The position numbers and the translations under genes are program-made. 51,082 bases of DNA from Candidatus Eiseniibacteriota bacterium (lineage in GTDB: Bacteria; Eisenbacteria; RBG-16-71-46): assembly GCA_025357055.1 (NCBI GenBank), contig JANXPZ010000008.1, forward strand, positions 1 through 51,082. Reading direction: 5' to 3'. Below the pieces are notes generated by a model. The model had not been told where the DNA came from. It worked only from the letters and a program-made list of their open reading frames with translations, and did no database searches. This document shows, piece by piece, positions 38,137 to 47,200 of the stretch (position 1 is the first letter of the stretch; each line of letters opens with the position of its first letter).

Positions 38137-39372
38137 TCAGCGGTCCGCCAGCCCGAAGCGCTCCTGTGCGCGCGCGGCGAGGGTGCGCCCGATGGTGATC
38201 GAGGCGGTCGCGGCGGGGGATGGCGCGTTCAGGACGTGGACCATGCGTTCGGCCTCGACGACGAGGAAGTCGTCGCAGAGCCTCCCGTCGGGCCCGAGCG
38301 CCTGCGCCCGCACTCCCGCACCGGCGCGCACCACGTCGGCCCGCGTGATCTCCGGGACCAGCCGTCGCAGGGCCGCCACGAACGCCCCGCTGCTGGTCGA
38401 GCGCCACGATTCGTCGAGCCCCGTGCGCCAGTGCCTGAGCGCCATGCGCCAGAAGCCGGCGTCCGCCAGCAGTTCGGCGGTGTCGCGCGGCGAGAAGTCC
38501 GCCCGCCCGTAGCCCTCGCGCTTGAGCGCCAGCACCGCGTTGGGCCCGGCCTCGACCCCGCCGCACACCCTGCGCGTGAAGTGCACGCCGAGGAAGGGGA
38601 AGGCCGGGTCGGGCACGGGGTAGATGAGGTTGCGCACCAGGCCGTGTTTCTCCGGCACGAGGTCGTAGTACTCGCCGCGGAAGGGGACGATGCGCACGCC
38701 GGGCTCGACGCCGCACAGGCGCGCCACGCGGTCGGAGTAAAGCCCGGCGCAGTTGACCAGCGCGCCGCAGCGCAGGGCGCCCCGCGAGGTCTCCAGCACG
38801 AGGTCCGCTGCGGTCCCGCCGGGCGATGCGTCGCGCCGGCAGGCGGTGACGCGCGCTCCCGTCACGACGCTCCCGCCCGCGGCGCGCACGCAGCCGGCGT
38901 AGGCCTGGGCGACGGCGGTGTAGTCCACGATGCCGGTGTCGGGCACGAAGAGCCCGGCGATGCCGCGGGCGTGGGGCTCGTGCTCGCGGATCTCCTCCGG
39001 GCCGAGGCAGCGCAGGCCCTGGAGCCCGTTCGCCCGGCCGCGGCGCTCCAGCTCCTCGAGCCGGGGCGACTCGCGCTCGTCCACCGCCACCACGACCTTG
39101 CCGCAGCGCTCGTGCGCGAGGCCGTGTGCCTCGCAGAAGCGGTAGAGCGCCTCGCGGCCCGAGACGCAGTTCTGCGCCTTGAGGGAGCCTGGCTTGTAAT
39201 AGAGGCCCGAGTGGATGACGCCGCTGTTGTGGCCGGTCTGGTGCGCGGCGAGCTGGTCCTCGGCCTCGAGCACCACGACCGCGGCGCGCGTGCGCCCGGC
39301 GAGGGCCATGGCGGTCGCCAGGCCGACGATGCCGCCGCCGATCACGGCGACGTCGCAACGTGCGGGGATCAT
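38137..39372 (-). CDS. lhgO: L-2-hydroxyglutarate oxidase/dehydrogenase
   Basis: A 411-residue FAD-dependent oxidoreductase of the DAO superfamily. The FAD-binding IGGGIVGLATA lies at residues 11-21, followed by the LhgO-type HNSGVIHSGLYYKPGSLKA. The C-terminal HVLNAPSPAATASITIGR is characteristic of L-2-hydroxyglutarate oxidases, which return the product of 2-oxoglutarate promiscuity to 2-oxoglutarate and pass electrons to oxygen or quinone. I chose the ATG at 39372 over one 11 codons upstream because the FAD motif is then at normal distance; GGAG lies 11 bases before it. It stands as a single gene. Confidence 0.9.
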   Translation of the reverse strand: MIPARCDVAVIGGGIVGLATAMALAGRTRAAVVVLEAEDQLAAHQTGHNSGVIHSGLYYKPGSLKAQNCVSGREALYRFCEAHGLAHERCGKVVVAVDERESPRLEELERRGRANGLQGLRCLGPEEIREHEPHARGIAGLFVPDTGIVDYTAVAQAYAGCVRAAGGSVVTGARVTACRRDASPGGTAADLVLETSRGALRCGALVNCAGLYSDRVARLCGVEPGVRIVPFRGEYYDLVPEKHGLVRNLIYPVPDPAFPFLGVHFTRRVCGGVEAGPNAVLALKREGYGRADFSPRDTAELLADAGFWRMALRHWRTGLDESWRSTSSGAFVAALRRLVPEITRADVVRAGAGVRAQALGPDGRLCDDFLVVEAERMVHVLNAPSPAATASITIGRTLAARAQERFGLADR

Positions 39373-39578
39373 GTTCGACGCGGCTCCATGCCGCGCAGGT
39401 TCCAACGAACCGGGCGCGGAGGCAAGGACGGGCGGCTGCCCGACGCGTTCCCGGTGGCATCGCGGCCATGGCCGTGCCCCGTCCGCGCGCCCGGTCCCGG
39501 CTCGCGCAGGTGGTCGCGAAAGGGTAGCCTCGTTCCCGGGCGAGCGGGCGGTCCGAGCCCCGCCGCCGGGGAGGAGCG

Positions 39579-40235
39579 ATGAAGGAGAGACTCCACGTCT
39601 TCGAGAGCCCCGCGATCACCGTGACCTGGAGCCGGAAGCGCTGCATCCACGTCGCGGAGTGCGTGCGCGGACTGCCGGCGGTCTTCAAGCCCGGGAGCGT
39701 TCCGTGGGTCGAGCCGTCGCAGGCGGCCGCGGACCGCGTTGCCGAGGTCGTGTGCCGCTGCCCCACCGGGGCGCTTCACTACGAGCGTCACGATGGCGGC
39801 GCGACCGAGCCGGTGCCTGTGGTGAACACGGTGGTGCCCGACCCCGACGGCCCGTTCTACCTGAGCGGAGACATCGAGGTGGTGGCGGAGGACGGTGCCC
39901 CGCTCGTGCGCGACACGCGCATCGCCCTGTGTCGCTGCGGTGCGTCGAAGAACCGGCCGTTCTGCGACGGCAGCCACTGGGACGCCGGTTTCGACGATGC
40001 GGGCCGCCTGGGCGCGGGCGGCGTGCCGCCGCGAGAAGCCGCTCCAGCCGGGCCCCTCAAGGTCTCTTTCGGCGCGGGCGGGCCGCTCTATCTCGAGGGC
40101 CGCTTCGTGCTGGCGACCGCCCGTGGCGAAGCGCGACGCGAGTCGGGCGAGGCGGAGCTGTGCCGCTGCGGCGCCTCGCGGAACAAGCCGTTCTGCGACG
40201 GCAGCCATACCGAAACGGAGTCGCAGGAAGGCTGA
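39579..40235 (+). CDS. Ferredoxin-like plus two CDGSH iron-sulfur domains
   Basis: The 218-residue protein has three predicted cluster sites. Residues 1-~75 form a divergent 4Fe-4S mono-cluster domain (C22, C28, C59, C61; Fer4_19-like). Two CDGSH domains follow with C118/C120/C129/H133 (CRCGASKNRPFCDGSH) and C195/C197/C206/H210 (CRCGASRNKPFCDGSH), each binding a 2Fe-2S cluster through three Cys and one His. It is probably a cytosolic electron-transfer or cluster-transfer protein. The two CDGSH motifs are nearly identical, pointing to duplication. GGGGAGGAG precedes the ATG, and TAGCCT at 39525-39530 is a possible -10. Confidence 0.9.
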   Translation: MKERLHVFESPAITVTWSRKRCIHVAECVRGLPAVFKPGSVPWVEPSQAAADRVAEVVCRCPTGALHYERHDGGATEPVPVVNTVVPDPDGPFYLSGDIEVVAEDGAPLVRDTRIALCRCGASKNRPFCDGSHWDAGFDDAGRLGAGGVPPREAAPAGPLKVSFGAGGPLYLEGRFVLATARGEARRESGEAELCRCGASRNKPFCDGSHTETESQEG

Positions 40236-40302
40236 GGCCGCAACGCCGGACGGGGTCGCCTCGCCAGCGCCGCGTGGCGCCCGCTCGACCTCGCGGGAGA
40301 AC

Positions 40303-43185
40303 CTAGTCCCTGCGCTGGGAGACCGCGCGCAGTCCCAGGATGGCGGCGCGGGCCTCGTCGAGCAGGTGCCTGACCTCGGGGTCGGGATTCGTGAACGTGG
40401 TGGAGAACGCCTCCCAGTGCCGTTCGGCATCCTCCCGCCGGCCCATGCGCGCGTAGATCATCACGAGACGCTGATGGGCGTAGGGGGGGAAGATGACGGC
40501 GCCCTGGCTCTCGGGGGGCTCGAGCGCCCGCTCGAAGGCGGTGGCCGCCGAGTCGGGCGGGCCGGTGTGCTCCCAGGCCTCCGCCACCAGCCAGCGCTCT
40601 CTCGTCACGCCGAGACGCCCCCACCACCACTTTCCTGAGAAATCGTCGCCTCGTGCGGCCGTGGGGCCGAGGAGGCTAAGCACTTCACTCCAGCGGTTCT
40701 GGGCGGCCGCGATCGAGGCCTCGAGGAACACCTCGGCGGCTCCGGCGCGCGCCCGCTCGTCGGCGCCGCGCCGGCGCAGTGCCGCCAGCTCGCGTCTCGC
40801 AGCCGGCAGGTCCCCCGCCAGCGCGTCGCGCCAGCTGCGGGTGATGACGCCTGCGGCCGTCGAGTCGTCCGCCTGCCTGGGATCGAGCCGCGGCACCGGC
40901 ATTCCGGCGATCACAGTCAGACCGAGCGACGCCCGCGTGAGCAGGAATTGGCTGTCGGGGTCCTTCCGCAGTCTCTCCTGCGCCATGTCCTCCCGGGCCG
41001 CGCGCAACTCCCCCCGCCGGCAGTGGAGGGTGATGTGCACGAGGCTCGCGGTTCTCCGCACGAAGGGGTGGGAGGCGATCTCCGCAGCGGGGGCCGTGCA
41101 GAGACTGTCGATCCTGGCCCAGTCGCCACGTGCGCCGGCGAGGTTCACCGAGTTGAACCACAACCACAAGCCTCGGAGCCGACGCAGGGTCTTCGCCGCA
41201 TCGTCCAACCGCCCCGCGGTGACCTCCCTCTGGCACTGTTCCGAAAGGCCGACCTGACTCGGACCGAATGGCGCAAGCTGTTCGGAGTTGCAGCGCCGGG
41301 CATCTTCAGCCGCCTCGGTGAAGCGCCTTCCGCTCAGGAGCACGACGGACCGAAGATTGAGGCCCCCGCTCGCGCAGGGTCCTGCAGGGAAGAGTCGGAG
41401 TTGGCGATTCAACGCCTGCAGGGCGCCCTCGAAGTCAGCCCTGTCATAGGACCGTTGGGCCTCCGCAGAGAGCCGCTGCTCGTCCGTGAGACGCCAGGGC
41501 CTGCTCAGAGCCTGGTCGCAGGCCCACACCGCCGAGTCGGGGTCGCCCACATTGCTGAAGAGCGAAGCCAACTCGATATACGCAGCTGCACAGTCGGCGT
41601 CCAGACCGAGGGCATCCCGCAGGAATCGCATGGTCCCCGTGGGGTCGGCAGCTTCATTGAACGATTCGGCGGCCTGCTCGATCTTGCGGTAGGCCTCGAA
41701 CGAGGGCGTGATGATGACGTTGAGTTCGCGCGTCGCGCGCACCGCCGCCGGGTTCTCGCCGAGTTCCTGGCGCATCCGCCGCGCCAGCCGGTCGAGGGCA
41801 GGGATGAGAGCGTCCCCGCCGCGCGCGGAGCCGCTGAGGGTGATCAGCGTGCTGTCGCTGCCGGAGTCCGAGAGCCGCAGCACCACGCCGTACCCCGCTC
41901 CCACCCGGCTCACGCGGCCCTCGAGCACCGCCCGGATGCCGTTGCGGTACGCCAGCTCGCGGGCCAGGGGTCCATCCACCCGCAGCGTGTCGGACCGACC
42001 GGCCTGCTGGAGCGCCTGGCTGAGTTCGTCCCGTGGCACGGTCATCACGATGCCCGACTGGTCCAGCGCCGCCGCCACCAGCCCCTGCGCCGCCCGCGCG
42101 ATGTCCGGCTCGTCGCGCGGGCCATCGAACCCGGCGACCAGGATCCATTGCTTCTTCGCCGCCTGAGCGGGCGCGTTGCGCTGGCGCAGCCACTGCGAGA
42201 CCGGGCTCCACGCCAGCCAGATGCCCAGCGCGATGACGGCGACGACCGCGACCGCCAGCGTAGACCGCGGCAGGCTCGCAGTGCGACGGCTGCGAGACCT
42301 GGCCTCTCGCTGCGCTCCGTTGTCACCCGCCGAGACCGGCACGGCCGGCACGGCCTCGCCCTGCGCCAGCGCCGCTGCGAACTCCCCGGTCGTGGCGTAG
42401 CGGTCCGCCGGCGTCTTCGCCAGCGCCCGCATCAGCGCCGCCGTCACGCCGGCGCCGGCGCCCGGCCGCAGCCGCGTGACCTCCGGGGCCGGCACGTTCA
42501 GGTGCTGGTGCGCCAGGCTCTCCGCGGTGGGGCCGGTGAACGGCGGCTGCCCCGCCAGCATCTCGTAGACCACGCAGCCCAGGCCGTAGACGTCGCTGCG
42601 CGCGTCCACCACCCCGGCCGCCACCTGCTCCGGGCTCATGTAGGACGGCGTGCCCACCGCGACACCGGTGGACGTGAGCTTCTGAGCGCCTGCTGCTGCC
42701 ACCGCGCGCGCGATGCCGAAGTCCGCCAGCAGCGCCCGCCCGTGCTGCAGCAGCACGTTCTCCGGCTTGAGGTCGCGGTGGACGACGCCGTGCTCGTGGG
42801 CGTAGTCGAGTGCGTCGGCCAGCTCGGCCGCGATGCGCCGGGCATCCGCGAGCGGCAATTGCTTCTCGCGGGTCAGCCGGCTGCGCAGGGACTCGCCCTC
42901 GATGTAGGGCATGACGTAGAAGAGCAGGCTGTCGGCGGCCCCCGAGTCGTGCAGCGGCAGGATGTGCGGGTGGGTGAGGCGCGCGACGGTCTCGATTTCG
43001 CGCAGGAAGCGCTCGGGCCCGATGGCCGCGGCGACTTCTGGATCGAGCACCTTGATGGCGACCTGGCGGCGGTGCCTGAGGTCTTCGGCGAGGAACACGG
43101 TCGCCATGCCGCCGCGGCCGAGCTCGCGCTCGATCCGGTAGCGGCCGGCGAGCGCCGTCGTCAGACGCTGCTGGGCATCGGACAC
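40303..43185 (-). CDS. Membrane-anchored Ser/Thr protein kinase with C-terminal repeat domain
   Basis: The 960-residue protein has an N-terminal PknB-like kinase (residues ~15-275): P-loop GRGGMATV, K45, HRDLKPEN with catalytic D138, DFG at 155-157 and GTPSYMSPEQ. A juxtamembrane basic stretch and one membrane helix (~309-327) follow. The extracytoplasmic part has an FGGY-free alpha/beta sensor-like section (~345-470) and then helical TPR-like repeats to the end (AAYIELASLFSNVGDPDSAV). It should sense an envelope signal and phosphorylate cytoplasmic proteins. It starts with GTG at 43185 after AGGAGG; TAGATT at 43216-43221 is the likely -10. Codon use in the C-terminal half is visibly less GC-extreme. 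Confidence 0.88.
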   Translation of the reverse strand: MSDAQQRLTTALAGRYRIERELGRGGMATVFLAEDLRHRRQVAIKVLDPEVAAAIGPERFLREIETVARLTHPHILPLHDSGAADSLLFYVMPYIEGESLRSRLTREKQLPLADARRIAAELADALDYAHEHGVVHRDLKPENVLLQHGRALLADFGIARAVAAAGAQKLTSTGVAVGTPSYMSPEQVAAGVVDARSDVYGLGCVVYEMLAGQPPFTGPTAESLAHQHLNVPAPEVTRLRPGAGAGVTAALMRALAKTPADRYATTGEFAAALAQGEAVPAVPVSAGDNGAQREARSRSRRTASLPRSTLAVAVVAVIALGIWLAWSPVSQWLRQRNAPAQAAKKQWILVAGFDGPRDEPDIARAAQGLVAAALDQSGIVMTVPRDELSQALQQAGRSDTLRVDGPLARELAYRNGIRAVLEGRVSRVGAGYGVVLRLSDSGSDSTLITLSGSARGGDALIPALDRLARRMRQELGENPAAVRATRELNVIITPSFEAYRKIEQAAESFNEAADPTGTMRFLRDALGLDADCAAAYIELASLFSNVGDPDSAVWACDQALSRPWRLTDEQRLSAEAQRSYDRADFEGALQALNRQLRLFPAGPCASGGLNLRSVVLLSGRRFTEAAEDARRCNSEQLAPFGPSQVGLSEQCQREVTAGRLDDAAKTLRRLRGLWLWFNSVNLAGARGDWARIDSLCTAPAAEIASHPFVRRTASLVHITLHCRRGELRAAREDMAQERLRKDPDSQFLLTRASLGLTVIAGMPVPRLDPRQADDSTAAGVITRSWRDALAGDLPAARRELAALRRRGADERARAGAAEVFLEASIAAAQNRWSEVLSLLGPTAARGDDFSGKWWWGRLGVTRERWLVAEAWEHTGPPDSAATAFERALEPPESQGAVIFPPYAHQRLVMIYARMGRREDAERHWEAFSTTFTNPDPEVRHLLDEARAAILGLRAVSQRRD

Positions 43186-43269
43186 GAAGCAGCCTCCTTG
43201 CTCGGGGGTGCACTCAATCTAGCACGGGTCCGCCCGGGCCAGAACGGCAGGGACGAGCGATCCCGGCGG

Positions 43270-43845
43270 TCAGCCCTGCCGAACCGGCCGCCGGCGCCCC
43301 GGGGCTGACCGTGCCCGGGCGCGCTCCGCGAGGAACACCAGGTAACCATCGAGTTGTCCCTCGCTCCGACTCCACGAACGTATCTTCGCGAGGGAGACGC
43401 GATTCTGCGAGGCGATGCTCACCGCTACAGCGAGGCTCTGCCAGTCGGTCCAGTGATAGTAGGCGGCGAGCCGGTCACGGCACGCATCGGTGGCGGAGAG
43501 CGCGAGTGTCCGCCCGCCTTGGCGGCGCAGCCACACCGGCCGGATCCGGAAGTCTTCGCCGATCCCGAGCGGCCCACGCGGGAACTCGACCACGAACGGC
43601 ACGCGCAGATGGACGTAGCGGTCCCGCCGACGCTCGAAGCCAAGGTCCGAGAGCGCGCGGTCCAGGTCTCCGGTCGTGCACGGTGAAACGAGCACGAAGT
43701 CTGCATCACGCGACAGATGCGCACCCTTGGTGTAGAGGTTCGCACAGGCCCCGCCCGTCAGGACCGCGCGGATGCCTGCCCGTCGCAGGGCGTCGCCCAC
43801 CGTCACGGCGACATCCGCCAGCGTGGACCGCGCGGTCAGCTTCAC
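43270..43845 (-). CDS. Nucleotidyltransferase-like protein of an HTH-coupled cassette
   Basis: The 191-residue protein resembles the AbiEii/DUF6036-type nucleotidyltransferase group: GGACANLY (from G31-G32) and SRDADFVLVS with D47 and D49 as probable metal ligands, followed by a basic helical C-terminal half. In the AbiE and MenA-type systems such enzymes act as toxins by modifying tRNA or other acceptors. It starts with GTG overlapping the stop of the winged-helix gene (GTGA at 43842-43845), so the two are a translationally coupled pair. Toxin function is inference from architecture only. Confidence 0.65.
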   Translation of the reverse strand: MKLTARSTLADVAVTVGDALRRAGIRAVLTGGACANLYTKGAHLSRDADFVLVSPCTTGDLDRALSDLGFERRRDRYVHLRVPFVVEFPRGPLGIGEDFRIRPVWLRRQGGRTLALSATDACRDRLAAYYHWTDWQSLAVAVSIASQNRVSLAKIRSWSRSEGQLDGYLVFLAERARARSAPGRRRPVRQG

Positions 43846-44171
43846 AGGGGCTTCCCGGCGTGCCGGGGGCGCCGGCGCAGCGTGGCCGCGCGAGCGCGGA
43901 GGTCCGACTCGGGCTCGATCAGGCGGTCGAGATAGCGCTCCAGCTCCCGGCGCGCGAAGGCCCGCGGATCGAGGCGGAACAGCCGGGTCCGGCCCACCGC
44001 GCGCCCCGCGACCAGTCCGTCGCGCTCCAGCGATCCGAGCGCCTTCTGCACGCCCGACAGGCTCAGGTCCAGCAGGCGGGCCAGCTCACGAGCGTAGCTC
44101 TCTCGCATCAGGTGCAACGCGAGCAGTGCCCGGGTGCGGGCACGGCTGCCGAACGGGCTCGACGTATTCAT
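43842..44171 (-). CDS. Winged-helix transcriptional regulator
   Basis: A 109-residue ArsR/MarR-like winged helix-turn-helix protein. The helix-turn-helix is ARELARLLDLSLSGVQKALG with the wing ERDGLVAGRAVGRTRLFRLD. A basic helical tail follows. Starts are possible at 44180, 44177 or 44171; I list the last because it lies furthest from the palindromic operator core. The palindromes overlapping the start region suggest autorepression of the two-gene cassette. It may act as the antitoxin or regulator of the coupled nucleotidyltransferase (inference). Confidence 0.7.
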   Translation of the reverse strand: MNTSSPFGSRARTRALLALHLMRESYARELARLLDLSLSGVQKALGSLERDGLVAGRAVGRTRLFRLDPRAFARRELERYLDRLIEPESDLRARAATLRRRPRHAGKPL

Positions 44172-44218
44172 GACCATCATATGCGGTCATGTGACCACCG
44201 ATGATGGTCATGTGTCAA
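44170..44218 (-). promoter_or_regulatory. Palindromic operator/promoter of the HTH cassette
   Basis: ATGACCATCAT at 44170-44180 and ATGATGGTCAT at 44201-44211 are perfect inverted copies, and between them GGTCATGTGACC (44185-44196) carries GGTCA/TGACC half-sites. On the minus strand a consensus TTGACA -35 is present at 44213-44218, with TCACAT 18 bases on as a possible -10 inside the central palindrome. Binding of the encoded regulator here would block transcription. Confidence 0.6.
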
Positions 44219-44254
44219 GCGCGAATACGAGGATCGAATCGTCCGCCGGCGCCC

Positions 44255-47200
44255 TCAGTTCCGTGCGCGCCCGGGCGGCTCCGGGGGCTCGAGGAACGCC
44301 TCGACCCGCCAGTTCGCGGCCTCGGCGGCGCGCAGGCGCTCGGTGAGCGAGCGCTCGAGCGTGCGCGCGGCCTCCAGGTCGGGCCGCGGCGTGGCGGCGA
44401 TCGCGAGCAGCGCGCGCAGCGCCATCCACCAGACCATGCGCTCGAAGGGCTCCTTGCGGAAATAGTGGGCGCCCTGGTGCTCGTGCTTGTCGATGAGCCA
44501 GGCGACGTCGGGGTCGTCGAGCCAGACATAGGCCGCCGCGGGCCGGGCGGCGAGCGGAGCCGCCCCCGGCGCCCAGACGGCGTGCGCGAACGCGGCGCGC
44601 ACGCGCGCGGCGGCGCGCCAGCGCTCCTCGCCTTCGATCCCGAGCAGGGCGAACGCGTCGGCCATCGGCTCGCGCAGGCGCAGCGACTCGAAGATCCGGA
44701 CCGCGGCGCGGTCGGGGTCGGCCGGATCGCAGGCCCGGCCCAGGGCCTCGAGCGCGCACCAGGCGAGCAGGGCGCCCCAGATGCCGGTCGCGTGCTCGCG
44801 GGCGCCCCCCGCGGTGGGGAGCACGGCGCAGGCCTCGTCGGGCCAGGGCGTGCTGAAGCGCGCCTCGAGCGCGGGCAGGCGGAGCGCGGCTTCGAGCCGG
44901 CGCCGCAGCAGGCCCGCGGCGGCGCGCGTGTCGCCGGTCCACGCGTGCGGGGCCGCCGGGCCGGGCGTGGCCGTGCCGGACGCATACCGCCGCGCGGCTT
45001 CGACGAGCGTGGCGGCATGCCGCTCGGCCTCGTCGAGCAGGGCGCTGCAGCGCGAGGCGCGGGCCGGGGTCTCGGCGGCCGGAGCGGCCTCGGCGAGCGC
45101 GGCGGTGGCGACCGGGTCGAGCAGGGCGCGCAGCGCCTCGTGCACGGGGCGCAGTTCCAGTTCGTGCAGGGCCTCGTCCAGGCTGGGCACGCCGCGCCCG
45201 GCCAGTTCGGCGCAGAGCCGAGCCCAGGGCCGCGCGCCGTCGTCGCGCACCTCCTGCCAGTCGAGGAAGACGTGGCAGTGGTAGGCGCCCAGCTCGGCGT
45301 AGAAGCCCTTCTCCACCAGCTCCTGCTGGCTGCGCAGGTATTCGAGCCCGGTGGAAGCCTCGCGGTAGCGGGCGAAGAGCGCGGGGTCGGCGTGGAAACC
45401 GAAGGCCTCGCCGAGCGCGCGGCGGTGCAGCGTGCGATCGCCGCCGTCCTTCACGGCGTAGCCGCAGGACAGCCGGATCCAGCCGCGGGTGCCCGCGTGG
45501 CGGTTGCAGTAGAGCACCAGCGCGCGCTCGTTGCCGCGCTGGTTCGAGTAGGCGAAGACGTCCTCGTTGACCCAGCCCTCGTCGGTGAAGAAGTCGTAGA
45601 GCAGGAAGTCGCGGACCTCGGCGAACAGCGCGCGCCGGTGCAGCAGCGGGCTGATCTCGCGCTCGTGGCGTGCGACGAGCCAGGGATCGGGAAGCTCGTC
45701 GTGGTAGGCGCGGCGGTATTCCATGCCGTACTTCTCGGCGTAGCCCTCGACCTGCCCGTGCCCGAACATGGGCAAGCCGGGCAGCGTGGCCATCAGCGTG
45801 CAGATGCCGAAGTACTTGTCGCCCTTGCCGAACTGCTCGACCGCGGTGCGCTCGTCCGGGTTGTTCATGAAGTTGACGTAGCGCTTGAGCACTTCGGCGT
45901 CGAACTCGAGCGTCTTCTTGATCACGCTGCGGTAGTTCGCGTTCTCCTCGTCGCGCAGCATGTTCATGAAGGCGCTGTTGTAGACCCGGTGCATGCCCAG
46001 GGTGCGGACGAAATAGCCCTCCATGAGCCAGAAGGCCTCGGCAAGCAGCAGCGTGTCGGGGGCCTCGGCGGCCACGCGATCCACCACCTCGCGCCAGAAC
46101 TCCTGCGGGATGGCGGCATCGAAGTCGGCCTTGGTGAGCCCCTGCCCGGCGCGGGAGGGGATGGCGCCGCCGGTGCCCGGCTCGGGGAACCAGAGACGCT
46201 GGTAGTGGCGCTTGGCCAGGGTCATGGCCGCGTCGAAGCGGATGATGGGGAAGCGGTGCGCCACGGCCAGGATGGTCTGGATGACGGCCTCGCGCACCTC
46301 GGGCCTGCGGTAGTCGAGTTGCGCGGTGTCGTTCCACGGCATCGAGGTGCCGTCGTTGCCGTGGTAGACGTAGCGCGTCTCGCCGCTCCAGCGATCGAGG
46401 CGCTTGAACACGACCGCCGCGTCGCTGCGGTCGTAGTAGTGGTCCTCGACGAAGATGCCGACCCGGCCGTCGTTCGACAGGTCGGGGCCGTCGAAGCGGT
46501 AGGCGGGATACGGACTGTGATCGAGCTGGACGAACCAGTCGGGGTGCTCGATCATCCAGCGCGAGTCGATGCCCATGTGGTTCGGCACCATGTCGCTGGC
46601 CAGCCGCAGGCCGCGCGCGCGGGCCCGCTCGCGCAGGGCCTCGAAGGCGGCCTCGCCGCCGAGGTCGGCGGCGATGACGTAGTCGAGCAGCGAGTAGGCC
46701 GAGGCCACCGCCTCGGGATTGCCGCAGGCCTGCTTGATGTGCTGCGAGGCCCGGCTTCGCTCCCAGACGCCGATGAGCCAGAGCCCCGTGAAACCGCGGC
46801 GCGTGAGCGTGTCGAGCTCCTCGTCGGGGACCTGGTCGAGCCGCGTGATGGCGCGCCCGTGGCGGCGCGAGAGCTGGTCGAGCCAGACGTAGACGGTCTT
46901 GGCGAGGAGCACCACGCGCGGCATCCAGTCGAGGTCCCGGCTGAAGCGCTCGTACTCGTGCTCGTGCCCGCGGAAGCTCGGGATGGCGCCGACGCCCGAG
47001 TCGCCCAGCGGTGGCGGCCACGACCCGGCGGGCACCGCCGGGTGGAAGCGCAGCCACACCGCCCGCTCCTCCTCCTTGAGCACGTCGAGCGCGTTGAGCA
47101 GCCGGATCAGCGCGTCGCCCAGCAGCGTGCTCCAGCGCTCGCGGATGAACGCGAGCTGGCCTTCGAGCGAGTCGGGCGAGGCCAGCGCGGGCGCGCGAAG

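Noticed and set aside
39946-40210. Near-identical CDGSH repeats as a mobile or CRISPR-like repeat
   Set aside because: The repetition is explained by tandem protein domains within one reading frame.
41486-42400. Plus-strand frames inside the kinase gene
   Set aside because: They are antisense, with no motifs; the minus-strand kinase and repeat domain explain the region.
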